From contig NZ_JANQIM010000014.1 of the NCBI RefSeq assembly GCF_028282165.1, positions 35,158 to 99,157 on the forward strand: 64,000 nucleotides of DNA, read 5' to 3'. The translations under genes were made by a program, and so were the position numbers. Of this stretch, positions 1-7,350 are shown piece by piece; within the stretch, counting starts at the first letter, position 1; every line of letters starts with the position of its first letter. The notes beneath the pieces were generated by a model. That model worked only from the letters and a program-made list of their open reading frames with translations. It had not been told where the DNA came from and made no database searches. This stretch comes from Winogradskyella sp. (GTDB lineage: Bacteria; Bacteroidota; Bacteroidia; Flavobacteriales; Flavobacteriaceae).

Positions 1-127
1 AACAAGAGCAGATGCAAGTCAGAGAGTATTTATCTGTATGTTTATGTTCATAAAAAGAGCAAGGAACAAATGTCGAAGATGTATGTAGTAAATTAATCAG
101 ACTCTTATAAAGTTTTAATGCTTTATT

Positions 128-700
128 TCACCAAATCCTACGCGCCATTGCTCTCTCCTCAGGACCAACTACTTCAAGATAGATAGCTGTAGTCTCTAAC
201 GAAGCATGTCCAAGCCATTTTTGAACCAGAGTTAAAGGAACTTTACCAACAGCGTATACGGCAAAACCATGACGTAAGCCCCTAGCACAGCTTCTTACAC
301 CTGTTATGTGTGCTTTATGCATTATCTTTTTCACACGTCTAGAAGCTGTTCGTGGTGAAAACCACCATAGGCGAGTATCATCATCAACATGATCAAGATT
401 ATCTATATAAGTTAGTAAATCATGTAAAAGGTGCTTTGGTAATGGGATTTCTCTATAGATACCTTTTTGTCTTTTTTTCAAGGTCTCTATCACAACGGTG
501 TCATTATCAAAATCAATGTTGCCAATACTGAGATTGAGAATTTCAGAAATACGAGCACCAGTATAATAGAGTAACTGGCAGAAGAGTTTAGTGTCAGTTT
601 TGCATGTTTTTGTTACTTCTAGGAATGTCAGTCGTTCAGCTTGATTAAGATATTTATGTTCCCCTTTACTATAGTGTAGCGAGAATTTTGCTCTGTACAT
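128..700 (-). CDS. Short tyrosine recombinase / site-specific integrase
   Basis: The 190-residue protein is the catalytic domain of a tyrosine recombinase. Visible active-site positions are Arg50 in GARISE, Arg143 in GLRHG, His165 in WLGH and the nucleophile Tyr174 in TAIY. The usual first His of the H-x-x-R box is Arg140 here. The N-terminal SAM-like core-binding domain of typical 300-residue integrases is absent, and an in-frame TAG just upstream of the ATG rules out a longer reading. It lacks the extra segment characteristic of IntI and the HTLRHSFAT-type box of integron integrases. It lies downstream, in gene direction, of the four defence cassettes. It may act on the nearby palindromes, or be a passenger gene or part of another mobile element. 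Confidence 0.85.
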   Translation of the reverse strand: MYRAKFSLHYSKGEHKYLNQAERLTFLEVTKTCKTDTKLFCQLLYYTGARISEILNLSIGNIDFDNDTVVIETLKKRQKGIYREIPLPKHLLHDLLTYIDNLDHVDDDTRLWWFSPRTASRRVKKIMHKAHITGVRSCARGLRHGFAVYAVGKVPLTLVQKWLGHASLETTAIYLEVVGPEERAMARRIW

Positions 701-747
701 AACCTAGAGATATTTCTTTATTCATAGATATAACTGACCGATTATTA

Positions 748-782
748 GATATTTTCGGACAAAAATCAAAACAAAAAATATC
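748..782. repeat. Inverted repeat upstream of the recombinase gene
   Basis: Two 8-base arms, GATATTTT (748-755) and AAAATATC (775-782), are separated by 19 bases, 48 bases upstream of the recombinase ATG. The arrangement is compatible with a recombinase or autoregulatory binding site. In sequence this AT-rich it could be chance. No function is claimed. Confidence 0.25.
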
Positions 783-888
783 TTTTTTCGCTATTTAGAA
801 TAGTACAGAGTTGTATCGTGAATGATTTACTTTGGGATGCGGTGATATGAGAATTGTACGAGTTAGAGTTAACCCTTCGTGAATTATT

Positions 889-1017
889 CCTAACGTGTTC
901 GTGCATGGATTGTGGTGTTTGAGAACTAAGTTAGCAAAAAAGGGCAGGAGTTTGATTGGATTTCGCAAGAAGTCCGCGAACCTTCTTTAAACACTATGAA
1001 CTATAGACGTTGTTAGG
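889..1017 (-). repeat. attC-like palindrome 1 (3' end of the NACHT cassette)
   Basis: The 129-bp element is bounded by CCTAAC (889-894) and its exact complement GTTAGG (1012-1017). Inner complementary pieces include GTGTTT with AAACAC and a TTCGC/GCGAA hairpin. The NACHT gene's stop codon (1013-1015 on the plus strand) lies inside the GTTAGG core. This is the best-preserved site of the set and fills most of the otherwise gene-free stretch 701-1012. Confidence 0.6.
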
Positions 1018-3367
1018 TGATGTTCATTTGTGAAATTTCCATAATCTGTAATTGAATTTGCTTAATTTTTTCCCTGTCATTAACTTTTATTTGGAAATTA
1101 CTTTTGAAGTTATTGGCAATAAGGAATTGATTTTTATTCCACTCAGTAATAAAGGCATATTCTCTAAGATGCCCAAATATAATTGGAATTGCACCTCTAT
1201 AATCAACTATACTTTTCTTAGGGCTAAATTCTAGTTTGTTTATTAAGTTTATAAGAGCACTTATTTTAGAGTCAATTGTAATATTTTTTTTCGAAATGGT
1301 ATATAGATGGTTCTTAATTAAATTGATAATTTTTGTTATTACATCAAGTGATGAGTTTAAATAATCGTTTAAAGAAAGGAAAAGAACAAGACAAGAAAAG
1401 GCTACTTCATTTTCAGGTTGTAAACTGTTTAACAATAATTTTTTAAACCAATCTTGGCCTCTTTTGTGTGTTATATTCTGAGTATATAAAATTAATAACC
1501 ACGGTGATCTAGAATTTTGAATTTTTTCACTTAAAGTTTCATTGCTACTAAATAAGTATAGTATTTTCAATACTCGATAGCTTAATTGTCCTTTGTGAAA
1601 AATTACTTTTTTCTCAAGTAGCCCAACATCTACTTTGCCCATTAATTCACTAACGAAGTAATAAACTTCATCGGTCAAGTATTTGTTCAACCAGTCGAAG
1701 CCTACGAACTCATCACTTGGCTTTAAAGAATCTACTATGTGTTCAGCAACAAAATATTCTTGAAATGATTTGTGAGGAAAATAAATTGATTCACCAAATT
1801 TCCTAGAGAGAAAGCATCCGGATATTAAGTCTCTTTTTAACTTATTCAGATTGTTACCAGTTGCATTATATATTTTAGTGAATATGAAATCTGGAATATC
1901 TTCATTTTTTATGCTGTATTCATTTGAGTTTTCCCACAGGTAAGTTGCAATTAATTGAGTGAATTTTTGTCGTTCAGATTTTCCGATATTGAACTTTGAT
2001 TGTTTGATAATTTCTCTATTAAGAATTTGTTGAGTAAATTCTTGATAAAGTGAAGTAGTAGTTAGTTTTTCTACATTTATATTTGTCTCTGGTAAAATAT
2101 CAGCAAGCATCTTGAGTTGAACAGGTCTTGAACTAATTTCTCTTATTTTTTTATTTCCTAATTTTTCAGTTTTGAAAGTTAAAGTATGTTGATATTTCCG
2201 TTTTGACTTCTCATCTGTTGTGTTTTCGGCCAAATAATTATAATATCGCTTAAGGAAACTTTTTATTTGGTCAGTCTTCAATAAATCAATCTCTATTTCA
2301 TGATATTGAGGCCAATTAACATCTTTAATAATGCCTAAATTAGTTGATCTTTCTCCTCTTAACGCTAAACGATATTCTGCATCTGTAATGAAAGCATTGG
2401 GTCTTCCTAAAATAATCACTTTGCTATTTATTGAAATCAATGAATTGATTTGAGTGAAATTATACTGAAATTCTTCCCAAGTCAATGAATGTTTCATTTC
2501 GTCAAATCCATCTAAGATTATTGTAAACTTTCCTAGTTTATTTAACCTAATAAATGAATGAAAGTTATAATTTTTAACTAGATTATTATTAGCTAATTCA
2601 ATGGCAATTAAACCTTCAATTGATTGCTCTCGGGATATTTTACTTAACCTTATAAGGATAGGAATTCGACTATCTTCTGACTTATTTAAAGATAGTTGAT
2701 ATGCTAAGAATTTCGCAAAGGAAGTCTTTCCTTGACCGTAACTCCCTAGAATTGCTAGTGGTGTATTGTCTGATTTACTAATCCAATTTTGAATAATATT
2801 GAATAAGTCAGTTTCAATTCGTCTTTCATACTCTGCATTTTTGTTAAATTTCAATTCATTTTCGTGATTATAAAAACTTTTACTTGGTCTTAATTCATAT
2901 GGTAAAGTATTTGGTTTTGCATTTAAATAAATGAAATAATTAGATATTCCGTCTGGACTATTTAGAAACTGATCTTTTAAATAACTCTTGTATTTAGAAA
3001 AATCGATAACGCTATTTAGAAGTTCATCATAGGTTACATAGAATATATTTTTACAATAATCAAGATATTCTTTTGAAGCAACAGAAAAATTACTTTTTGA
3101 AACAATAACAACTTCATCCAGTAATCTATTAGAAACTAATACTGAATAGTCTTGGACAATTTTTTTTACAATACTAACTCCTAGATTTCGTTGATAGAAT
3201 TTACATTCAACTGCGATTTTTTTTACTCTATTGAAGTTCTTTTCCTCAAAATAAAGATCGACTTTTTTGTTGCCTATCCTTTTTTCATCTTCAACATCCA
3301 GTCCTTTAAGAACTAATAACTCTTTAACGTCTTCTTCAAATAATTTTCCTTTATCTAAGTCATTCAT
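1013..3367 (-). CDS. PD-(D/E)xK nuclease - NACHT NTPase fusion (putative antiphage NLR-like protein)
   Basis: This 784-residue protein has two recognisable parts. Residues about 8-115 form a restriction-endonuclease-like (Mrr/Cap4-type) domain with acidic residues at 11-12, Asp37 and an E-C-K pair at 54-56, which fits the PD-(D/E)xK active site. Residues about 200-480 form a NACHT NTPase with Walker A GSYGQGKTS (208-216) and Walker B IILDGFDEM (283-291). The remaining 300 residues are helical and show no obvious TPR, LRR or WD repeats. In known STAND/NLR-like defence proteins, target sensing drives NTP-dependent oligomerisation and activates the effector, here presumably DNA cleavage. It is the largest unit of the cassette array, and its stop codon is part of the attC-like core. 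Confidence 0.85.
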   Translation of the reverse strand: MNDLDKGKLFEEDVKELLVLKGLDVEDEKRIGNKKVDLYFEEKNFNRVKKIAVECKFYQRNLGVSIVKKIVQDYSVLVSNRLLDEVVIVSKSNFSVASKEYLDYCKNIFYVTYDELLNSVIDFSKYKSYLKDQFLNSPDGISNYFIYLNAKPNTLPYELRPSKSFYNHENELKFNKNAEYERRIETDLFNIIQNWISKSDNTPLAILGSYGQGKTSFAKFLAYQLSLNKSEDSRIPILIRLSKISREQSIEGLIAIELANNNLVKNYNFHSFIRLNKLGKFTIILDGFDEMKHSLTWEEFQYNFTQINSLISINSKVIILGRPNAFITDAEYRLALRGERSTNLGIIKDVNWPQYHEIEIDLLKTDQIKSFLKRYYNYLAENTTDEKSKRKYQHTLTFKTEKLGNKKIREISSRPVQLKMLADILPETNINVEKLTTTSLYQEFTQQILNREIIKQSKFNIGKSERQKFTQLIATYLWENSNEYSIKNEDIPDFIFTKIYNATGNNLNKLKRDLISGCFLSRKFGESIYFPHKSFQEYFVAEHIVDSLKPSDEFVGFDWLNKYLTDEVYYFVSELMGKVDVGLLEKKVIFHKGQLSYRVLKILYLFSSNETLSEKIQNSRSPWLLILYTQNITHKRGQDWFKKLLLNSLQPENEVAFSCLVLFLSLNDYLNSSLDVITKIINLIKNHLYTISKKNITIDSKISALINLINKLEFSPKKSIVDYRGAIPIIFGHLREYAFITEWNKNQFLIANNFKSNFQIKVNDREKIKQIQLQIMEISQMNIT

Positions 3368-3398
3368 TATTTATTACAGCAGTTTTTTGAGAATTGCA

Positions 3399-3517
3399 CC
3401 TAATGGGTATTGTATGGCGTCGTGAGGCTTGCCTCACGGGGTAACCATAAATTTAACAAAAAATGATAAAATTTCGATTAGGAATTTCAGCTGTAATGAA
3501 TTATAGCCATTGTTAGC
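3399..3517 (-). repeat. attC-like palindrome 2 (3' end of the DUF2971 cassette)
   Basis: The element runs from CCTAAT (3399-3404) to GTTAGC (3512-3517). It contains an almost perfect hairpin, CGTGAGGCTTGCCTCACG (3421-3438, 8-bp arms, TT loop). Its right end, TATAGCCATTGTTAGC, is nearly identical to that of palindrome 3. Its left part, including TGTATGGCG and GTGAGG, matches palindromes 4 and 5. It fills the spacer between two cassette genes. Confidence 0.55.
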
Positions 3518-3526
3518 AAAAGTTTT

Positions 3527-4507
3527 TTATAAATTCATTTCCTCAATATATACTCCACTTCCTGCGATATCATTCATTGTCATTTTTTGAATTGATAATT
3601 CATACTTGTCAGGAAGCCTTTTTGCAATGAGTAATTTATTTGTTTTGTAACCTAAAGAGGCAAATAATTTAATCGTGGAATATCTGTCTTTAGGTGTAGA
3701 TTTACAACCAAAAATTATTTCTGTTATGCTACTCCGCTTTATTTTCAATGACCCTTGGTCTTTATGTATTAATCTTATTTCATTTTCATACTTCCATTTA
3801 GAATATTTATTACTCAATATTTTAAATTTTAAGTCTTCAAGTTTTATGATTGAATAATCAAAAATATTAATTGGGTCATCAGAATAATTAACCTTTAAAA
3901 CATCCAACTTTTCATTGGTGTCAAAACAAATATTTTGCGTTGTATCATTTCCTAAATCATATTTTATACATATACCTTTATGATTATTAGCATAATGTCC
4001 CCACATTACAGGACATTTTGGATTATTTGAACCACAAGAAACACCTATATTGTGTTGGTCAATTATAATAAAAATATAATCGTGGTACATTTTAATTTGC
4101 AGATATTCAGAATTTTGAGCTAAAAGCTTCTCGAAATTTGATTCGTCGGAATAGAAAGTATAAAGTTCAATTAGTTTATTTGTCTTATCTAGAATCTCAT
4201 TTTCATACAATTCTTTTTCAAATAATTTAGCTGAAAAAAATGTCTCAATTAATCTTTTATACTGTTCGTGTTTATTAAGATTATTACTGTTTTCGAAAAT
4301 TTCGGCCTTAAAGTTGTTTAGTTTACTACCTAAAAAATCGAAGAATGACTTGAGTTTTATTTCGTCAGATGTTAAAGAAAATCTCGGATAGCTGTCAAAT
4401 GGGTCGTTAAAATTCCTTGGGTTTGAGAAGAATAGTTCATTATTAATGATGGAACTATAAAAGTTTTGATTTATCGTAGAATATTTATAGAAATGTTCTT
4501 TTCTCAT
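3527..4507 (-). CDS. DUF2971 family protein
   Basis: The 326-residue protein starts with the typical family block in which a short Y-K-Y segment is followed by ELFFSNPRNFNDPFDS (about residues 25-40). It later has the signature CPVMWGHYANNHKGICIKY (about residues 164-182) and a K-Y-E-N-E-I-R segment near residue 240. DUF2971 proteins have no established biochemical activity that I can state. They are often seen beside defence genes. There is no signal peptide or membrane segment, so it is probably cytoplasmic. It is the only gene between two attC-like sites, ends 10 bases from the GTTAGC core, and has no partner gene, so it should act alone if it is a defence gene. Confidence 0.8.
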   Translation of the reverse strand: MRKEHFYKYSTINQNFYSSIINNELFFSNPRNFNDPFDSYPRFSLTSDEIKLKSFFDFLGSKLNNFKAEIFENSNNLNKHEQYKRLIETFFSAKLFEKELYENEILDKTNKLIELYTFYSDESNFEKLLAQNSEYLQIKMYHDYIFIIIDQHNIGVSCGSNNPKCPVMWGHYANNHKGICIKYDLGNDTTQNICFDTNEKLDVLKVNYSDDPINIFDYSIIKLEDLKFKILSNKYSKWKYENEIRLIHKDQGSLKIKRSSITEIIFGCKSTPKDRYSTIKLFASLGYKTNKLLIAKRLPDKYELSIQKMTMNDIAGSGVYIEEMNL

Positions 4508-4534
4508 TATTTAGCAATTTGTTGTCAAGTTTTT

Positions 4535-4663
4535 GATAACGGTCAAGGCTATGAGTAGTTGTATGGGTTTGCGTTAAACTTTGCAAGTACACACTAAGCT
4601 GAAAATCTGTGAGGATTTTCAGAAATAGGCGATAACAAGCAATTACTTATAGCCATTGTTAGC
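4535..4663 (-). repeat. attC-like palindrome 3 (3' end of the TIR cassette)
   Basis: The 129-bp element runs from GATAAC (4535-4540) to GTTAGC (4658-4663). Its outer arms match well after reverse complementing: AAGGCTATGAGTAGTTG on the left corresponds to ATGGCTATAAGTAATTG from the right, with a few extra bases on one side. Such asymmetry is typical of attC sites. The TIR gene's stop codon (4659-4661) lies inside GTTAGC. Confidence 0.6.
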
Positions 4664-5762
4664 TGTAGTTTTTTATTTTATTATCAATTTCTGAAGTTAT
4701 TTTGTTAAAATTATTTTCAATTAACAAATTGGGAGTTAAGGCATTCATGTCCATTATAAATGATGTCAAATCACCAAAATTATTTGTTATATTTTTAATT
4801 TTTTCATATTCAATATATTGTTCTTTGCTAATTTGATGAACTCTTTTTTGAATTAAATCGATCCATGCTTTTTCTTTTTCCTCCCAATATTTATAGTAAC
4901 TTTCTAATATTTTTGGATCATTTAGTTTAATATTTTCTAAATGAATGGGAAATATCTTATTTGTAAATAGATGTTTTTCGAATTTAGAGTTACGATAAAT
5001 CTCAAAAAGTTCAAACATACAATAAGTCGATTTTAAGTATTTATCTGAAAGAACAATAATAATCATCATACTTTTTCCTATTTCTTTCATGAAAGCACTT
5101 ATCAGTCCACGATATCCTATCTCCATCTTGTCTCTTTTAACGTTGTAGTTTTTTGATTTCAAATAATCGAATAAGCTATCTACTATTTCTTCTCTGTCGA
5201 CATTTTTATCATCTTTCCAAGCGTATGATATATATATATTGTTTTTTTGCTTTATCTGTGAGGTGGTAGTAGTCGGTTCTTTATTATAATCATTTATATT
5301 GTAAATAGGATTTCCATGAGCATCGCAAAAAGTTCCACCTGCTTTTAAAATTCTATCAATATTTTTTTTTATCAAGTTATGATTTAGCTGCCTGTGCTTA
5401 TCGATTTTTGGATTTTCTATTATAGAATTTAATAAATCAAATCCCATAGTAGAAGCATTTTGAAAATTATCAAATAGTTTTAGTAATAAGGGTCTTTGTA
5501 TAGGAGTATTAGATAATAGAATTGTTTCTGTCTGAAGATTACATAAGTGAATGTATTCTGCAATTCTTAATGAATAAAAATTAGGAAGCGTTAATGGTAA
5601 TATTATTAAATTAACAGACGGGTCTATACATTCAATAAATTCTTTATCTGAGAAATTATCTCTTTTAAAAAAAATGATTTCCTTAACTTTTAGATTTTTT
5701 GAAAGAAACCTATTAAAAATTAGTTTTTGAATTTCTTCTTTGTATACTATTATTATTTTCAT
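4659..5762 (-). CDS. TIR-domain protein with an N-terminal alpha/beta domain
   Basis: Residues about 174-310 of this 367-residue protein form a TIR domain. It begins with NIYISYAWKDD and has the SDKYLKS strand-loop and STYCMFELFEI, where Glu251 occupies the catalytic glutamate position of NAD-cleaving TIR domains. Residues 1-115 form an alternating strand/helix domain (MKIIIVYKEE..., LIILPLTLP, TILLSN) resembling a receiver-type Rossmann fold that I cannot name. A short linker with FCDAHGNPIY joins them. Bacterial TIR effectors typically deplete NAD or make nucleotide signals on infection. No Sir2, SLOG, Thoeris or NACHT partner is adjacent, so the N-terminal domain may be the sensor. The gene is one attC-bounded cassette. 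Confidence 0.85.
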   Translation of the reverse strand: MKIIIVYKEEIQKLIFNRFLSKNLKVKEIIFFKRDNFSDKEFIECIDPSVNLIILPLTLPNFYSLRIAEYIHLCNLQTETILLSNTPIQRPLLLKLFDNFQNASTMGFDLLNSIIENPKIDKHRQLNHNLIKKNIDRILKAGGTFCDAHGNPIYNINDYNKEPTTTTSQIKQKNNIYISYAWKDDKNVDREEIVDSLFDYLKSKNYNVKRDKMEIGYRGLISAFMKEIGKSMMIIIVLSDKYLKSTYCMFELFEIYRNSKFEKHLFTNKIFPIHLENIKLNDPKILESYYKYWEEKEKAWIDLIQKRVHQISKEQYIEYEKIKNITNNFGDLTSFIMDMNALTPNLLIENNFNKITSEIDNKIKNYS

Positions 5763-5807
5763 TATGCATATTTAATATAGAAATCAAGCTCATTTTTTCA
5801 AATTGCA

Positions 5808-5886
5808 GCTAACGGTTTTGTGTATGGCTCGTTGCGGAAATCAGCTATGATTTTCCACCATAACCTAAAGATAGCAAATTGTAGGC
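5808..5886 (-). repeat. attC-like palindrome 4, degenerate (3' end of the AbiH cassette)
   Basis: The left end carries an intact GCTAAC (5808-5813) followed by GGTTTTGTGTATGGC, shared with palindromes 2 and 5. An inner imperfect hairpin GGAAATCA/TGATTTTCC lies at 5836-5856. The right end is weaker: GTAGGC at 5881-5886 looks like GTTAGGC with one base lost. The element is about 80 bp, shorter than the others, and may be decayed. Confidence 0.45.
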
Positions 5887-5903
5887 AGTAGTCTATTGTC
5901 ATT

Positions 5904-7004
5904 CTAAGGAAAGCTTGGACTAGTAATGTAGTTTCTAATTTTTTTTCTGAGAATTTTCTCGTCCTTAAAAATTCTACTTGCGGAAAACAACAATTTATTA
6001 AATTGATGTCTCTCCATTTTTTTATCACTTGAAAGGTCTCCTCTCTTATATAAATAGATTTTCTTACATTTTGAAATATTCATAATTTCATCAAGAAGTG
6101 TTTTGTCCGTGCTCCCTAGTGAATGTCCAAGTACATGAACCTCATAAGATGGAAAGGAATTTATTGCTTCATTATACAACCTTTCATAATAATTTTTAGA
6201 TAGGTACTGAAATGTTTTAAAATGTTCCAAGAACTCATCTATTTCGGTGTTTTTGATGTCTATATAATCTTTGTTTTGATCATTTCCGTAACCTAAAATA
6301 ATATCATTATTAATTATTGACCCATGAATATAATTTACATTAAAAACTGCCCTCGAACTATTTAGATCAATATACTGTTCAATGGTATTGGTGTAATTGA
6401 AATTTAGAATGTACCCATTTTTGGCATCTCTAAAGATTTTTTTTAGGAACTCATCTACCTTACAATGTTTTGTGATATCCAGACTTTTTAAGTATTCAAT
6501 GAGAAATCCTTTGATTTGCTCAAAATCACTATTTAGAGATTCTAGTTTATGTCTCGTTAATGAAAAATCTCTATTACTGTCGAATGACTTTTTTATAGTC
6601 TTTAATTCACCGAAATATGAATTTTCTACATCAAACCAATTGTTGTAATTGTTTTCATATAATTTACTTAAAAATTTATTGGACAGAATTAAACCTAAAC
6701 TACCTAGGTTTTTTTTTAAATACTTGTTTAGAACTTCCTTGTCATCATTAAGCGCTGAACGAATAAGATTATTGAAATAATCGTTGCCCAATTCGTCGAT
6801 TTTTTCTACCCTGATATTTATTTTCTTAAGTGCATTTGAGAAAAAATATGAATTGTTATTGATATTTTTTACAATTACATCCTTGAGCTCAGGTGCGATT
6901 TTGTCAGTTACTATAAAATTTGCTAAATCAGAGAAGCTTGTTTTAAAACCATGAGCCAAATCAAATCCATTACCAATTAAAATTATTTTATTTTTTATGT
7001 TCAT
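5904..7004 (-). CDS. AbiH family abortive-infection protein
   Basis: The 366-residue protein opens with IILIGNGFDLAHGFKTSFSD (about residues 7-26), the hallmark N-terminus of AbiH proteins. It continues with the family blocks LNFNYTNT (about 200), YIHG...IILGYGND (about 225-242) and VLGHSLGSTDKTLLDEI (about 291-307). AbiH was first described as a lactococcal plasmid phage-resistance gene acting alone; its biochemical target is unknown. The single-gene layout here fits that. The protein has normal family length with no visible frameshift. A 76-codon reading frame over its 3' end (5798-6028) is not considered real. Confidence 0.88.
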   Translation of the reverse strand: MNIKNKIILIGNGFDLAHGFKTSFSDLANFIVTDKIAPELKDVIVKNINNNSYFFSNALKKINIRVEKIDELGNDYFNNLIRSALNDDKEVLNKYLKKNLGSLGLILSNKFLSKLYENNYNNWFDVENSYFGELKTIKKSFDSNRDFSLTRHKLESLNSDFEQIKGFLIEYLKSLDITKHCKVDEFLKKIFRDAKNGYILNFNYTNTIEQYIDLNSSRAVFNVNYIHGSIINNDIILGYGNDQNKDYIDIKNTEIDEFLEHFKTFQYLSKNYYERLYNEAINSFPSYEVHVLGHSLGSTDKTLLDEIMNISKCKKIYLYKRGDLSSDKKMERHQFNKLLFSASRIFKDEKILRKKIRNYITSPSFP

Positions 7005-7027
7005 TGCTAGGATTGTGTTCTGAAGAT

Positions 7028-7129
7028 TACTGCCAATGGGCTCTGTGTATGGCAGCGTGAGGTGATTCTACATCTCACAGAGTAGCCAGCATCGAGCCTT
7101 ATGAGCTATACACTTGGTTGATGGCAGTA
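7028..7129 (-). repeat. attC-like palindrome 5, outer edge of the array
   Basis: The 102-bp element has perfect outer arms TACTGCCA (7028-7035) and TGGCAGTA (7122-7129). An inner hairpin GTGAGGTG/CATCTCAC (7057-7078) surrounds a short loop. The block TGTGTATGGC is shared with palindrome 4. It lacks the TAAC/GTTA core of the other sites, so it could be a decayed attC or a different boundary element. To its right gene orientation flips and the cassette pattern stops. The rest of 7130-7350 shows nothing recognisable. Confidence 0.45.
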
Positions 7130-7350
7130 CCTTTTGCTCATTGCGACAACTAAGTTAATAAAACATTTCATAGAAGAAAACTTCAATCCCAATATACGAA
7201 GTGCTAGTCGGAATAAAAAAATATGTAATGGCGCAATATATCTAATTTTCGGTCATCTTTTTCAAGTATATGTTAATGCTGAATCCAGATACTGTCCAAA
7301 GTCTTTTTTGTGCATTCAAAGCTTTAAAGAGGTGGCAAATCATCAAGCAT

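Larger units (their letters stand above)
889..7129 (-). mobile_element. Integron-like array of four single-gene defence cassettes
   Basis: Four minus-strand genes alternate strictly with five imperfect palindromes (889-1017, 3399-3517, 4535-4663, 5808-5886, 7028-7129). There is one gene per unit, all genes point the same way, and there is almost no other spacer. Sites 1 to 3 carry GTTAGG or GTTAGC at the end next to a gene 3' terminus, with a complementary CCTAAC, CCTAAT or GATAAC at the other end. That is the geometry of integron attC sites (RYYYAAC...GTTRRRY). All four genes look like known or suspected antiphage genes. No IntI is visible, so the array would be classed as a cluster of attC sites lacking an integrase. 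Inference: the units move, or moved, as cassettes. Confidence 0.65.

Noticed and set aside
3421..3438. Strong hairpin CGTGAGGC-TT-GCCTCACG considered as a transcription terminator
   Set aside because: No T run follows on either strand, and comparable hairpins occur inside the other palindromes, so it is better explained as the inner stem of the attC-like element.
5798..6028. 76-codon minus-strand frame over palindrome 4 and the AbiH 3' end
   Set aside because: It overlaps the well-supported AbiH gene in another frame and runs through the palindrome; no domain or export signal.
889..7129. CRISPR-like array suggested by regularly spaced repeats
   Set aside because: Repeats are about 80-130 bp, divergent and separated by whole genes of 1.1-2.4 kb; no short spacers or cas genes.
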